DNA from: Luteitalea sp.
GTDB taxonomy: Bacteria > Acidobacteriota > Vicinamibacteria > Vicinamibacterales > Vicinamibacteraceae
NCBI GenBank assembly: GCA_009377605.1
Contig: WHTT01000010.1
Coordinates: 44,619 to 108,618 of the forward strand
Length of the DNA: 64,000 bases
Reading direction: 5' to 3'
The stretch's first letter is position 1; each line of letters starts with the position of its first letter. Made by a program: the position numbers and the translations under genes. Positions 44,752-53,302 of the stretch are shown one piece after another. A model generated the notes under the pieces. That model was not told the origin of the DNA, made no database searches, and worked only from the letters and a program-made list of their open reading frames with translations.

Positions 44752-47121
44752 CTACGGAATCGACGCCAGCGGCAGCGCGGGCACCGCACGGCCTGTGGTC
44801 AAGGGCTGACCGCTCGGCGATCCGTAAGCGGTCCCTTCGACGACCAGCGGCAGCGGCATGTCGCCCGCACTCTCGACGGTAACGGCTGCGCGTGCGCCAG
44901 CCGCGGCCGGAAAGAGATCGGCGAGCTGCACCGTGACGCGGCTGCCCGCGGCCAAAGGCACGGTGGCTTCGAGCGGCTCCGTGTCATCCTCGAAGGCCAA
45001 GGTCAGACGTGCTTCGGTTGCCTCGGCGTTGGGATTGGCGAGGAGTATATACGCGACCTCGTCGGGAGCAGTGCCGAGTCCCGCAAGTGCCCACTTGAGC
45101 GCCGCCTGACCCACACCGGTGCTGACGTGACCGGCGTCCCAGACGCCGCTGGCGCCCCACCACATGGCGCGCTCCGCCGTGATTGGCGCTGAGCTCACCA
45201 CCTCGATTGCCACGGTGGTGTCGGTAAGCTGTGCATCCTCCTCGTTCACCCAGAGCGTCTGGCGGCTCATTGGGTCGAGGGTGTACACCTTCTCGATTGG
45301 CTCAGACGCCGGAAGCAGATAGCGCACCGTGGCCTCGACCTCCTCGGTGGTTGGGTTGGCGAGCAGCAGGAACAGGTTGAAGAAGCCGGTAGCGCCTTCT
45401 GCGAACGTCCACCGGTCCGAAGCGAGCGGCACCGCCGCCGCGAGCGTTCCTGCTGTGAACGGCTGCTCGGAGATGCTGTCTAGATACATCGCCCGTTCTG
45501 CGACAACGGGGACGTCATTGGTCGACACGATGTGGGCCGACACGGCTGTGTTGCCGAGCTCTGGATCGGGCGTCATCCCATCCGCGCTATTGACGAGGAT
45601 GGTGCGTCGCGTCTGCGCGCCCACCGTGTACGAGCGCGTCACAGGCGCTTGGCCACCTGGCCGGAAGTACGTGATCTCGATCTCGGCAGGTTGGTCACCG
45701 GGATTGTGCAGGAGATAGAACAACGAGTAGACACCCGTCGCGCCTTCCGTGATCCACCACTCGGGAAGCGGAGACGCCACTCCCGCGCCAGTGTCACCGC
45801 CGTAAGGGCCCTGCTCTGGGCCCTGCCCCCACGACACGGTGCGGGACGTCACCAGCGGCTGGTCCGCCTCGATCACCGCCGCAACGCCTACCCATGAGGG
45901 GGGCACCAGCGGATCCACGTCGACGGTCACCTGCTGTCCCGCCGGGATCGTCCTCACGTGCGAGAGCACGTCGCCCGTCTCATTCGCGAACCGCAGTGTC
46001 GCCGTTACGGGTGTGTCACCCGGGTTGAACAGGGCGTACGTCGTATCGAAGAAGTCGCCCACCGCACCTTCAGCGAAGTAGCGTGTGTAGGGGAGGGTGA
46101 TTTGCAACACCTCGCCTCCGCCGATGGACACAGCATTGTTGGTCACGTAGATCGTGCCATCCGGACCGAGAGCGACGGATGTCGGACGGACGAGGTCTTC
46201 CACCACGACGCTGCGCGTGCCGTCACGGCCCACTCGAATCAGTTGGCCCGGGTCTGCGAATCCGGATCCCGTTGCATGCTGGAGCACGTAGAGGCTCCCG
46301 TCCGGTCCGAAGGCGAGATCGACGATCGTCGTGAAGTCTTCGAGGAACACTGTCGGCTCCTCGTCAGGTACCACGCGGAAGATCTGCGCCTCACCTTCGG
46401 CAAACGGGACGCCCGTGAGCACGCCGACGTAGTACGCGCCATCTGGACCAATTGCAACGGCGGTGGGCACGGGGTTCTCTGGCAAGACCGCGAACGTGGT
46501 GATATCGCCCGCTGCGTCCACGCTGACGAGGTCGTTGCCGCCGGCGTCGACCACGAGACGGTTGTCGGCTTCCGCGAGCAGGCCGTATGGATTGGAATCT
46601 GGCCCGGCTTGGTCGGGGTCCGCATCTGCTTCGTACTGTGCGACGTCCGCGATGATGCCCCCTTGTCCGCTTGGTGCCACCTGGAGGAGCGTGCCAAAGA
46701 ACGCGCCTGCAGGTCCAAAGTCCGCACGGAGCTCGGGGTCGGCACCGAAGCCAATTGTCACGTAAGCCTCGTTGCCAAAAAAGGAGATGTCGTGCGGGCC
46801 GGTCGCCTCACCTGACTCAGCGGCATACGACGGAAGCTCCCCTACGACCTGTTGCTGCTCGCCTTGCCACAGACGACTAACTCGACCGGTCGCACCATAG
46901 CATTGTTCAGCTCCGCGCAGCTCTTGACACGGTCCCTCACCGCCCCTTCCGGCCTCGACGACATACAGCGCGCCGTCTGGACCAAAGGCGAGACCACGCG
47001 GATTGTCCAGCTCGCTCATGACAACGGTGACGTTCGGCTGGGCTGCAGCGCTGCCTGCGAGCACCGACAGCCCGAGGATCATTCCAATCCCAAATCGTAA
47101 ACAGACGAGATTACGAATCAT
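44752..47121 (-). CDS. Secreted ScyD/ScyE-like beta-propeller with AEGATG/ERAMYW repeats
   Basis: The 789-residue protein has a signal sequence (GIGMILGLSVLAGSAAA). The first 330 residues form an NHL-type propeller (LDNPRGLAFGPDGALYVVEAG, LAFGPDGSLYVLQHAT) of the ScyD/ScyE family. The rest is four or five beta-rich modules of about 105 residues. Each has the pattern W-x-x-AEGATG...LLxNP...YTL...SRxTxxVN...ERAMYW, for example WTFAEGATGFFNLFLLLANP and ITAERAMWWG. The same module builds the tail of the 59797-63102 protein. GGAGG lies five bases before the ATG. Role is unknown; an adhesive or cell-surface scaffold is likely. Confidence 0.85.
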   Translation of the reverse strand: MIRNLVCLRFGIGMILGLSVLAGSAAAQPNVTVVMSELDNPRGLAFGPDGALYVVEAGRGGEGPCQELRGAEQCYGATGRVSRLWQGEQQQVVGELPSYAAESGEATGPHDISFFGNEAYVTIGFGADPELRADFGPAGAFFGTLLQVAPSGQGGIIADVAQYEADADPDQAGPDSNPYGLLAEADNRLVVDAGGNDLVSVDAAGDITTFAVLPENPVPTAVAIGPDGAYYVGVLTGVPFAEGEAQIFRVVPDEEPTVFLEDFTTIVDLAFGPDGSLYVLQHATGSGFADPGQLIRVGRDGTRSVVVEDLVRPTSVALGPDGTIYVTNNAVSIGGGEVLQITLPYTRYFAEGAVGDFFDTTYALFNPGDTPVTATLRFANETGDVLSHVRTIPAGQQVTVDVDPLVPPSWVGVAAVIEADQPLVTSRTVSWGQGPEQGPYGGDTGAGVASPLPEWWITEGATGVYSLFYLLHNPGDQPAEIEITYFRPGGQAPVTRSYTVGAQTRRTILVNSADGMTPDPELGNTAVSAHIVSTNDVPVVAERAMYLDSISEQPFTAGTLAAAVPLASDRWTFAEGATGFFNLFLLLANPTTEEVEATVRYLLPASEPIEKVYTLDPMSRQTLWVNEEDAQLTDTTVAIEVVSSAPITAERAMWWGASGVWDAGHVSTGVGQAALKWALAGLGTAPDEVAYILLANPNAEATEARLTLAFEDDTEPLEATVPLAAGSRVTVQLADLFPAAAGARAAVTVESAGDMPLPLVVEGTAYGSPSGQPLTTGRAVPALPLASIP

Positions 47122-47589
47122 GTTTTCCTCCCGCTCTGGGGTTCGTATCGATCACTGCGGAGCCGTATACGCGTGAAGCAGGGGAGGGCCGTCGGCACGC
47201 GGATAGCTTCCGACTCCAACAAGGTGGCGAGGCGGATTCTAGCATGCAAGCGTGGGCGCGGCCCTCCCCAAACATGTAGTTGTGCAGAGCTCGGCAAGAG
47301 CGCTAGATCATCAGTGTGGGGTGCGGCGCTTCGTGCGTAGAAAGCTCTCGAACTGTTGGCAGCGCGGCGGACTCGTAGCGAGCGGGCTAAGTGCCGGTTT
47401 GACTTGGAATAGCTCGTTACGTCTACGGTAACTCAGGAGGAGGTAGAGGCCTAGCTGGTCCACGCGGACTGTCGTTCGATTTGCCGTTCACGCTGCGCCA
47501 TACGTTGTCATTCTAGTGGGCTGTCTAACGTGGCGGGACAGGACGGTCCGTCAGCCCGCCGCGGTGCGGGCGCAGGTTGTCCGCTTCAC
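47122..47589. other. Gene-free 468-base stretch between ScyD-like and sigma-factor genes
   Basis: No coding sequence is supported on either strand. A ten-base inverted repeat, GGGGAGGGCC (47181-47190) and GGCCCTCCCC (47260-47269), lies in the leader of the ScyD-like gene on the minus strand. The stretch should also carry the end of the sigma-factor transcript, but no clear terminator was found. Confidence 0.4.
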
Positions 47590-48153
47590 TTACTTGCGCA
47601 CGATCTCGGCTTTGAGCCATGACCGCGCGCGCGCCCAGTCGCGCTGGACCGTGCGCTCGGACACGCCGAGCGCCGCCGCCGTTTCTTCCTCACTCAGGCC
47701 GGCAAAAAAGCGACACTCGACGACCCGGGCGAGGCGCTCCTCCTGCGCCGCGAGTCGCTCGAGCGCATCGCCAAGAAGCAGAAGCTGCTCTGCCTCATTT
47801 TCGACCGCGATGCGCCCTTCATCGAACGTGACGTGCACCTGGCCGCCGCCACGCTTCAGGCGTTGGCGGCGTTTCGCGTAGTCGATGAGGATGTGACGCA
47901 TGGCGCGCGCGGCAGTTGCGAAGAAGTGACCGCGGTCGCGCCACCCGGACGGTCGTTGGCTCGCGAGCTTCACGTAAGCCTCGTGGACGAGGCCTGTGGT
48001 CGTGAGCGTCTGTCCCGGTCGACGCGCCCAGCGTTGCCGATGCGCGAGCCGTCGCAGCTCGCGATAAATCAGTGGGATGAGCCGGTCTGGCGCGCCTTCG
48101 TCTTCGCGCAGGAGCGACCTGAGCACCTCCGTGATGTTGTCTTGGCGGGGCAT
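47590..48153 (-). CDS. ECF-type RNA polymerase sigma factor (TIGR02999-like)
   Basis: The product is 188 residues. Sigma region 2 is RLIPLIYRELRRLAHRQRW and GHFFATAARAMRHILIDYAKR; region 4 is LERLAAQEERLARVVECRFFAGLSEEETAAALGVSERTVQRDWARARSWL. The insertion RRPGQTLTTTGLVHEAYVKL is the signature of the ECF group that often sits beside Ser/Thr kinase or WD40 genes in Acidobacteriota and Planctomycetes. The ATG at 48153 fits the family's start (DNITEVLRSLL). A GTG at 48228 would add 25 residues encoded by a 12-base tandem repeat. The gene lies just after the WD40-like gene on the same strand, so the two are probably cotranscribed. Confidence 0.88.
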   Translation of the reverse strand: MPRQDNITEVLRSLLREDEGAPDRLIPLIYRELRRLAHRQRWARRPGQTLTTTGLVHEAYVKLASQRPSGWRDRGHFFATAARAMRHILIDYAKRRQRLKRGGGQVHVTFDEGRIAVENEAEQLLLLGDALERLAAQEERLARVVECRFFAGLSEEETAAALGVSERTVQRDWARARSWLKAEIVRK

Positions 48154-48169
48154 GTCATCGCTCGCCAAT

Positions 48170-48205
48170 GGAATACTCTGGGGAATACTCTGGGGAATAC
48201 TCTGC
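48170..48205. repeat. Three 12-base tandem repeats before the sigma-factor start
   Basis: GGAATACTCTGG is repeated three times head to tail (the last base of the third differs). It lies 17 bases upstream of the sigma-factor ATG. In the longer reading frame it encodes SIPQ units. Copy-number change would alter the leader length by 12 bases without changing frame. Confidence 0.8.
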
Positions 48206-48229
48206 GACACCGCTTCACTCCACTTCACT

Positions 48230-49642
48230 TCACCGTAAGCCGGTGACGAGCACGAGGTCGTGTGTCCGCGGACCGCGCGACCATGCCAGGTAGCGACCGT
48301 CGTGCGACCAGGCGAAGTCGTGGGTGTGCCCGCTCGTGAAACGCGTCAGCTGCCGGGGGACACCGCCATCGATGGGGAGGGTCCAGAGATTGTGGTCCTC
48401 GGTGCGTGAGTCCACGTAGGTGAGCCCACGCCCATCTGGCGTCCACCGCACAATGGTCCACGGAGAGCTGGGAATGTCGTCGAGCATCCCTAGCACCCGC
48501 CCGCTCTCGAATGACAGGAGCGCCACCTTCCATCGCCGTGCCTCTTTGTCCCAGAGGTTGCACGCGACGAGCCGGCCGTCGGGCGATACGCGTGGACGTG
48601 TGGCGCGCTCGGTGGTGAGCGGCGTGCGAAGCGCACCATCTGCCGACACTTTCCAAAGACGGTGATGGCCGCCGAGCTGATACACGATCCAGCGGCCGTC
48701 AGGCGTGATATCCGGGTAGGTGTCCTCGTCTCCCGCCGTGAGCGCCCGCTGGCCGGCGCCGTCGATTCCCATGGTCCACACATGTCGTCGGCCGCTCGAC
48801 GCCGAGACGAAGAAGACCGACCGTCCATCCGGCGCCACCGTCGGGAATGCGCTCATGCCAGTACGCGCGGTCAAGCGTGTCGGGTCGCCGCGCCCGGGTG
48901 CGGCAATCCACATGTCGGCCCCGTCGCCCATTGACGACGTGTAGAGAATCCGGTTGTCAGGGGTCCACGTCAGGCCGAACACGCCGTGCCGTCCGTTCAT
49001 GCCGCCAGGGAGCTCGGTTGCTCCTGCGAGGTTGTCGGCCGGCCCCACCCAGACGTTCGCCACCCGCTCGCGCTGGATGGTCAGCAGCATTGTCGCATCC
49101 GCGCTTGCGCTCACGCCAGCGTAGTTGCTGAGATCGTGTGTCAGGCGTTCTGCCTGACCATCGGGGTACGCGACGCGCCAGAGTTGGTGCGGTTGGAGCC
49201 ACACTTCGCGCGCATCCATGACGAGAGCGCTGCCATCCATGTGCCAGACCAGCGCTCCGATGTTCTCCCACGTACGCGTGGTGAGCCGTTGTTCGCGTTC
49301 GGTCGCGACGTTCAGCAGCACGATGGTCATCTCGCGCGCGACGTTGCCCGTTGCCACGGCGATCAGCTCGCCGTCCGGCGACCAGGCCGGCCCCTCCCGC
49401 GAGAAGTACTCGCCCCCGCCACGCACGGCCACCACTCGCTGGCGCGAGCCATTGATCCGGGCGACAACCAGCTCATACTTGTGTGGGTCACTCCAGCGCA
49501 CGAACGCCAGCTGGTCGCCGTGAGGTGAAAATGCCGAGGCGCGTGCCGGGGGCCATGGCGCCGCGGCTGAGCAGCGTCTCCGATAGCTCTCGCCACAACA
49601 CGCCGCGCAGCGCTCCACCCGAGCGCAGGAAGGCATCGTCAT
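48230..49642 (-). CDS. WD40/TolB-like beta-propeller protein, probably N-terminally truncated
   Basis: The product is about 470 residues, nearly all propeller blades of the PD40/TolB type: FSPHGDQLAFVRW, AWSPDGELIAVATGN, LTWTPDNRILYTSS, VAPDGRSVFFVSA and ITPDGRWIVYQLGG. The first 30 residues are atypical (Cys/Arg-rich, no signal). Just upstream, a second frame encodes MAPGTRLG, a typical start of Ser/Thr kinases that in this phylum carry such propellers. I infer that a kinase domain was deleted and the frame shifted. The gene ends almost at the ECF sigma start. It may still be translated, but its function is doubtful. Confidence 0.6.
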   Translation of the reverse strand: MTMPSCARVERCAACCGESYRRRCSAAAPWPPARASAFSPHGDQLAFVRWSDPHKYELVVARINGSRQRVVAVRGGGEYFSREGPAWSPDGELIAVATGNVAREMTIVLLNVATEREQRLTTRTWENIGALVWHMDGSALVMDAREVWLQPHQLWRVAYPDGQAERLTHDLSNYAGVSASADATMLLTIQRERVANVWVGPADNLAGATELPGGMNGRHGVFGLTWTPDNRILYTSSMGDGADMWIAAPGRGDPTRLTARTGMSAFPTVAPDGRSVFFVSASSGRRHVWTMGIDGAGQRALTAGDEDTYPDITPDGRWIVYQLGGHHRLWKVSADGALRTPLTTERATRPRVSPDGRLVACNLWDKEARRWKVALLSFESGRVLGMLDDIPSSPWTIVRWTPDGRGLTYVDSRTEDHNLWTLPIDGGVPRQLTRFTSGHTHDFAWSHDGRYLAWSRGPRTHDLVLVTGLR

Positions 49643-49667
49643 CCAGTTTGTGGGTGGCTTCGTTCAT
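49488..49667 (-). pseudogene. Possible N-terminal remnant of a kinase-WD40 gene
   Basis: A 59-residue frame ends in RELSETLLSRGAMAPGTRLG, then departs from sense. APGTRLG is a common start of Acidobacteriota Ser/Thr kinases, where GTRLG is normally followed by a PYEI-type segment. Here the coding text switches in the next frame directly to propeller sequence (FSPHGDQLAF). This would be the junction of a deletion. The call is an inference from motif order only. Confidence 0.35.
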
Positions 49668-50260
49668 GGACGATGATCTCGCCAGAAACGGGGCAGCCCC
49701 GGACAGCCCCATTTTCCAACATACGAAAAACGGGGGCAGCCCTCGTTTTACGAATTGTGAAAGCCTGGACAGAGGTATTCCGTGGTGATCAAACGTTGGG
49801 ACGGGGCTCCTCGAACGCCGGCTCGGCGGTTTGGCGCCCATCACCAGCGTACGGCGAGCCTGATGCTCTCTGGGCGCGCGGACAGTTGGCGTGCACAGCG
49901 ACGTTTCGCCGTGATCTCAGGGTGACCGACGATCCCGACGGTACGGTCACACCGTGTTTGCGCGGTTCCGTTGGGGCGACTGTGCTCTGTGACGGCGGAC
50001 CCGCTCTTTCATGTCAATGCGGCACGAGAACCCCACCCCTGTTCCGTTTCAAGTTCGTTGGCGTTGATTAGGGGTAGGAACGGTAACACGCGACGGACGC
50101 CGCATCCATGAGCGCCGCGCCACATTCAAGCAGGGAGGTTCGTCCGACCGCTCGACTTGTTTTCTTCCGGGTCCGGACGGCGACGCTCAGCTCGCTCTAA
50201 CGCCTGACAGTCCAACGTCAAGAACTCGGACAACGCGATCAGTTGTCCAAGGAGGATTCC
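49668..50260. other. Gene-free stretch with GC-rich repeats
   Basis: No gene is supported. Near 49690-49740 the phrases GGGGCAGCCCCGGACAGCCCC and GGGGGCAGCCC repeat and could form a hairpin. The last 20 bases include the strong ribosome site of the next gene. Confidence 0.4.
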
Positions 50261-51052
50261 GTGTGTCTGTTATCTCGAAACGTAAATAAGCTGCTTCTGT
50301 TCTCTGCCTTCGTCGGGGTGATCTGCCTCGGCGCCGTGAGTGAGGCAACCACCATTGTCAAGAAGAACCTGGACGATCTCCTCGTTGAAGCCGACGGTGT
50401 CGTCCTGGCAACAGTCGATGACGTCACTTCGCGCGTGCGTGATTCACGCAAGGGCGATATTGACACGTTCGTGTCCCTTTCGAACCTCCAGGTGCTGCAT
50501 GGTCGTTATGCGGCCGCCACGCTGGTCTTGCGACTCGAGGGAGGTGAGGTGGAGGGTGTGGGCCTCTGGCTTCACGGCAGCCCGCGCTTCACGCCCGGCG
50601 AGCGTGTCCTGCTATTCGTGCGTGACAACGGTAAAGCGATTGTGCCCATTGTTGGATGGACGCAGGGAGTGTTCCGCGTAGCCACCGATGCAGGAACCGG
50701 CGCGGAAGGCGTGTTCGACCATGACGGAAACCGCGTGTTCGGCGTGGCGAATGGCGAGATTCTGAAGGAGCGCGCGCACCCCTCCGAAGCCATCATCGTT
50801 GATGACCCCAGCGACCCCCGGCAACGAGGAGCTCACGCTGGCACCACCGATGACGGCTCTCCGACGTCGTCGCCTGAAGTCGCCGAGAAAGCTGCGACGC
50901 AACAGGCCATCCCCCTGGTGAAGTTCCTGGGTCTCCTCCAGCAGCGGTTGAAGGCCAAAGGGATTCAGGCAAGAACGCTCACGAGCGTCGACCCGACGGG
51001 CGCTGCCCTCGAGCGTACGCCACAGCGCGATGCCCCACCCCCCAAACAGTAA
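50261..51052 (+). CDS. Secreted protein of unknown function, partner of a matrixin gene
   Basis: The 263-residue protein has a signal sequence (LLLFSAFVGVICLGAVSEA). It has one beta-rich domain: LLVEADGVVLATVDDVTSR, LRLEGGEVEGVGLWLHGSPRFTPGERVLLFV and WTQGVFRV. A Ser/Asp-rich, disordered tail ends the protein. The order glycine-rich turn, GSPRF, PGERVLLFV recalls hypothetical proteins I have seen next to matrixin proteases, but I cannot name a family. The start is GTG with a perfect AAGGAGG five bases upstream. It precedes the matrixin gene by 46 bases on the same strand, so the two are probably one transcript. Confidence 0.8.
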   Translation: MCLLSRNVNKLLLFSAFVGVICLGAVSEATTIVKKNLDDLLVEADGVVLATVDDVTSRVRDSRKGDIDTFVSLSNLQVLHGRYAAATLVLRLEGGEVEGVGLWLHGSPRFTPGERVLLFVRDNGKAIVPIVGWTQGVFRVATDAGTGAEGVFDHDGNRVFGVANGEILKERAHPSEAIIVDDPSDPRQRGAHAGTTDDGSPTSSPEVAEKAATQQAIPLVKFLGLLQQRLKAKGIQARTLTSVDPTGAALERTPQRDAPPPKQ

Positions 51053-51098
51053 CGCAGTCGCCCTTCATGCACCAGATCATCAATCAAGGAGTCTCACA

Positions 51099-52160
51099 AT
51101 GAGCATGCACAGCAATCGTTTGGCACGGGCGGCGCGCTGGGCCGCCGGGCCGGTGGCGTTTCTGATCGTCTGTCTGAGCGCCAGCGTGAGCCATGCCTAT
51201 GGTTACCGCACCTGCGACGGCAACCCCATACGCTATAGCTCCGGTTGGACCAACATGTACATCAGCACGACCTCGTTTCCAGCCGGTGGCAATGGGGATG
51301 CCCGTCTCCAGAACGCCATGTGGCACTGGAACAACGTCAAGGGCTCAGGGTTCAATTTCTATGTCGGCCGGGACACGGACGGAACCCACAACGATGACAA
51401 TGGCAGGAACGAGGTGTATTACGACACCAGCCTCTCGGGAAGCACCCTGGCCGTCACCCGCACCCGCTATCACTGCTACTGGCTGTTCGGGTGGAACTAC
51501 GGTATCGACGAGACCGACATCGGGTTCAACAGCAATAGATCTTGGACAACGGGCACGTTCAACTACGGCTCATTGGGGTCACCCTACAGCCTCGAGAGTG
51601 TTGCCCTTCACGAGCTGGGACACGCGCTTGGTCTGCTGCACGAGGACCGTTGGATGGCGACGATGAACTCGTACTATCCAAATAGTGGGCCGCTCGGGTA
51701 TGGCAAGGAATGGGATCCGCTCCCAGACGACAGGCTCGGCGAGCGTGTTATCTACCCGGATAGCACCACTGAAGTCGATGTCGCCGGCTCGGCATTCAAG
51801 CGAACCGGTTCGGGGTCATCCGGGTTGGTCTCGAGCACGCTCTCCGCGGCGCGCGGCTCGAATGTCACGATAGATGTCACCTTCTTGAACCAGAGCACGT
51901 CGACGCAGACCTTCGACATCAACTTCTATCTGTCGACAAACAGCTATCCGAGCTCGGCAGACACGTATCTGGGCAGCAATTACGGCGCCTGGGGCTCAGA
52001 GGGAGCGCAAATCACGTTCTCGCGCACACTGACGATCCCCTCGTCGGTTTCTCCCGGGACGTATTACCTCGGCTACGTGATCGACCCGTCCAACGCGCTG
52101 AGCGAGAGCGACGAGTCGAACAACCCGCAGCCCATGCCGAGGACCATCACGATCTACTAA
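51099..52160 (+). CDS. Secreted matrixin-like zinc metalloprotease with CARDB-type domain
   Basis: The 353-residue protein has a signal sequence (AGPVAFLIVCLSASVSHAYG). The protease domain has HELGHALGLLH at residues 171-181, the three-histidine metzincin site, and the Met-turn at about residue 189 (MATMNS), so it should be active. After about residue 220 a CARDB-like beta-sandwich (FKRTGSGSSGLVSSTL...LSESDESNNPQPM) ends the protein. The ATG has AAGGAG upstream. It is preceded by the unknown secreted protein, and a stem-loop follows the stop. No inhibitor or propeptide cysteine switch was recognised. Confidence 0.9.
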   Translation: MSMHSNRLARAARWAAGPVAFLIVCLSASVSHAYGYRTCDGNPIRYSSGWTNMYISTTSFPAGGNGDARLQNAMWHWNNVKGSGFNFYVGRDTDGTHNDDNGRNEVYYDTSLSGSTLAVTRTRYHCYWLFGWNYGIDETDIGFNSNRSWTTGTFNYGSLGSPYSLESVALHELGHALGLLHEDRWMATMNSYYPNSGPLGYGKEWDPLPDDRLGERVIYPDSTTEVDVAGSAFKRTGSGSSGLVSSTLSAARGSNVTIDVTFLNQSTSTQTFDINFYLSTNSYPSSADTYLGSNYGAWGSEGAQITFSRTLTIPSSVSPGTYYLGYVIDPSNALSESDESNNPQPMPRTITIY

Positions 52161-52177
52161 GGATCGACGACCTGCCA

Positions 52178-52213
52178 AGCGGTCCCTGATCGCCCTCCCC
52201 CGATCAGGGCCGC
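52178..52213 (+). terminator. Strong stem-loop after the matrixin gene
   Basis: CCCTGATCG (52184-52192) pairs with CGATCAGGG (52201-52209) around a C-rich loop; GCGG/CCGC extend the stem past a bulged T. No T tract follows, so it is either a factor-dependent terminator or an mRNA-stabilising hairpin. Confidence 0.5.
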
Positions 52214-52288
52214 CCATATGGACCTCATCACAGCTTGCGTCCCAGTTTCCGGCGCGCATAGAATCCTCCCACATTCTTGGAGGTGCCC

Positions 52289-53302
52289 ATGCGTCGAATG
52301 CTGGTACTCGTGTTGCTGCTCCTCTCCGGGGCTTTCCTGTCCGCCCAACCAAAGAAGGTCGTTGTGCTAGACCAGTCCGAGGACGTTCTCGCGGATTGGC
52401 GATCCGCTTCCGCCCAGGTGGAAATCGTCCAGGTGTCGGAAGACACCGTGTTGGACGAGATCGGGGATGCCGATGCCTTTATCGGTAGCATCAGGCCCGA
52501 GTGGGTTCGCGCCGGCAAGCAGTTGAAGTGGGTCCAAACGTACAGCGCCGGCGTCGAAAGAGTCTTGCATCTATCCGGGTCGGATGATCTGCGCGATAGC
52601 GATATCGTCCTGACGAACAACCAAATCGTGCAGGGCCCCGAGATCGCCGACCATGCGATGGCCATGCTGCTGGCCTTGACGCGCGAGATTCCGAGATGGC
52701 TCGATCAAAAGGCAGACGAAGTCTGGAAGGGTGGGACGCATAACCTGATCGAGCTGAATACGAAAACCGCCCTTGTGATTGGCGTTGGAGGCATCGGCAC
52801 GCAGATCGCCATTCGTGCGTGGGCTCACGGCATGCGCGTGATTGGCGTTGATCCGGAAGATATTCCAATGACGCCGTTCATTGAGAGGGTCGTGAAGCCA
52901 GACCAACTGGACGACGTGATCGGCGAGGCAGACGTGGTGTTCGTAGCCGCGCCGCACACGCTGGAAAGCCACTACATGATCGGCCCGGACCAATTCGAGC
53001 GCATGAAGCAGGCCTCGTACTTCATCGCCGTGAGCCGCGGGGGCACATACGACCTGGACGCCCTCGCCAAATCACTCGAGAGCAAGAGACTGGCCGGCGC
53101 CGGCGTCGACGTGACCGATCCTGAGCCTCTCCCCGAGGGCCATCCATTGTGGAAGTTTGACAACGTGATCATCACGCCTCATATTGCGGGCCGCTCGGAT
53201 CTGGACCGCGGGCGTATGTTGAGTACGATCAAGGCTAACATTCGGCGCTTTGCCGAGGGCTTGCCGCTCATCAATGTTGTCGACAAGCAAAAAGGCTACT
53301 AG
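52289..53302 (+). CDS. D-2-hydroxyacid dehydrogenase with an N-terminal export signal
   Basis: The 337-residue protein has the catalytic fold of NAD-dependent D-2-hydroxyacid dehydrogenases. It has the nucleotide loop GVGGIGTQ, SRGGTYDLDAL (substrate arginine in a variant RG motif), the glutamate in VTDPEPLPEGHPLW and the catalytic His in ITPHIAGRSDLD. Unusually it begins with a typical signal sequence (LVLVLLLLSGAFLSAQP). NAD is normally cytoplasmic, so export or a membrane anchor is odd. The ATG has GGAGG five bases upstream, which fixes the start. The last 29 bases overlap the start of the NhaC antiporter gene, implying coupling. Confidence 0.88.
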   Translation: MRRMLVLVLLLLSGAFLSAQPKKVVVLDQSEDVLADWRSASAQVEIVQVSEDTVLDEIGDADAFIGSIRPEWVRAGKQLKWVQTYSAGVERVLHLSGSDDLRDSDIVLTNNQIVQGPEIADHAMAMLLALTREIPRWLDQKADEVWKGGTHNLIELNTKTALVIGVGGIGTQIAIRAWAHGMRVIGVDPEDIPMTPFIERVVKPDQLDDVIGEADVVFVAAPHTLESHYMIGPDQFERMKQASYFIAVSRGGTYDLDALAKSLESKRLAGAGVDVTDPEPLPEGHPLWKFDNVIITPHIAGRSDLDRGRMLSTIKANIRRFAEGLPLINVVDKQKGY

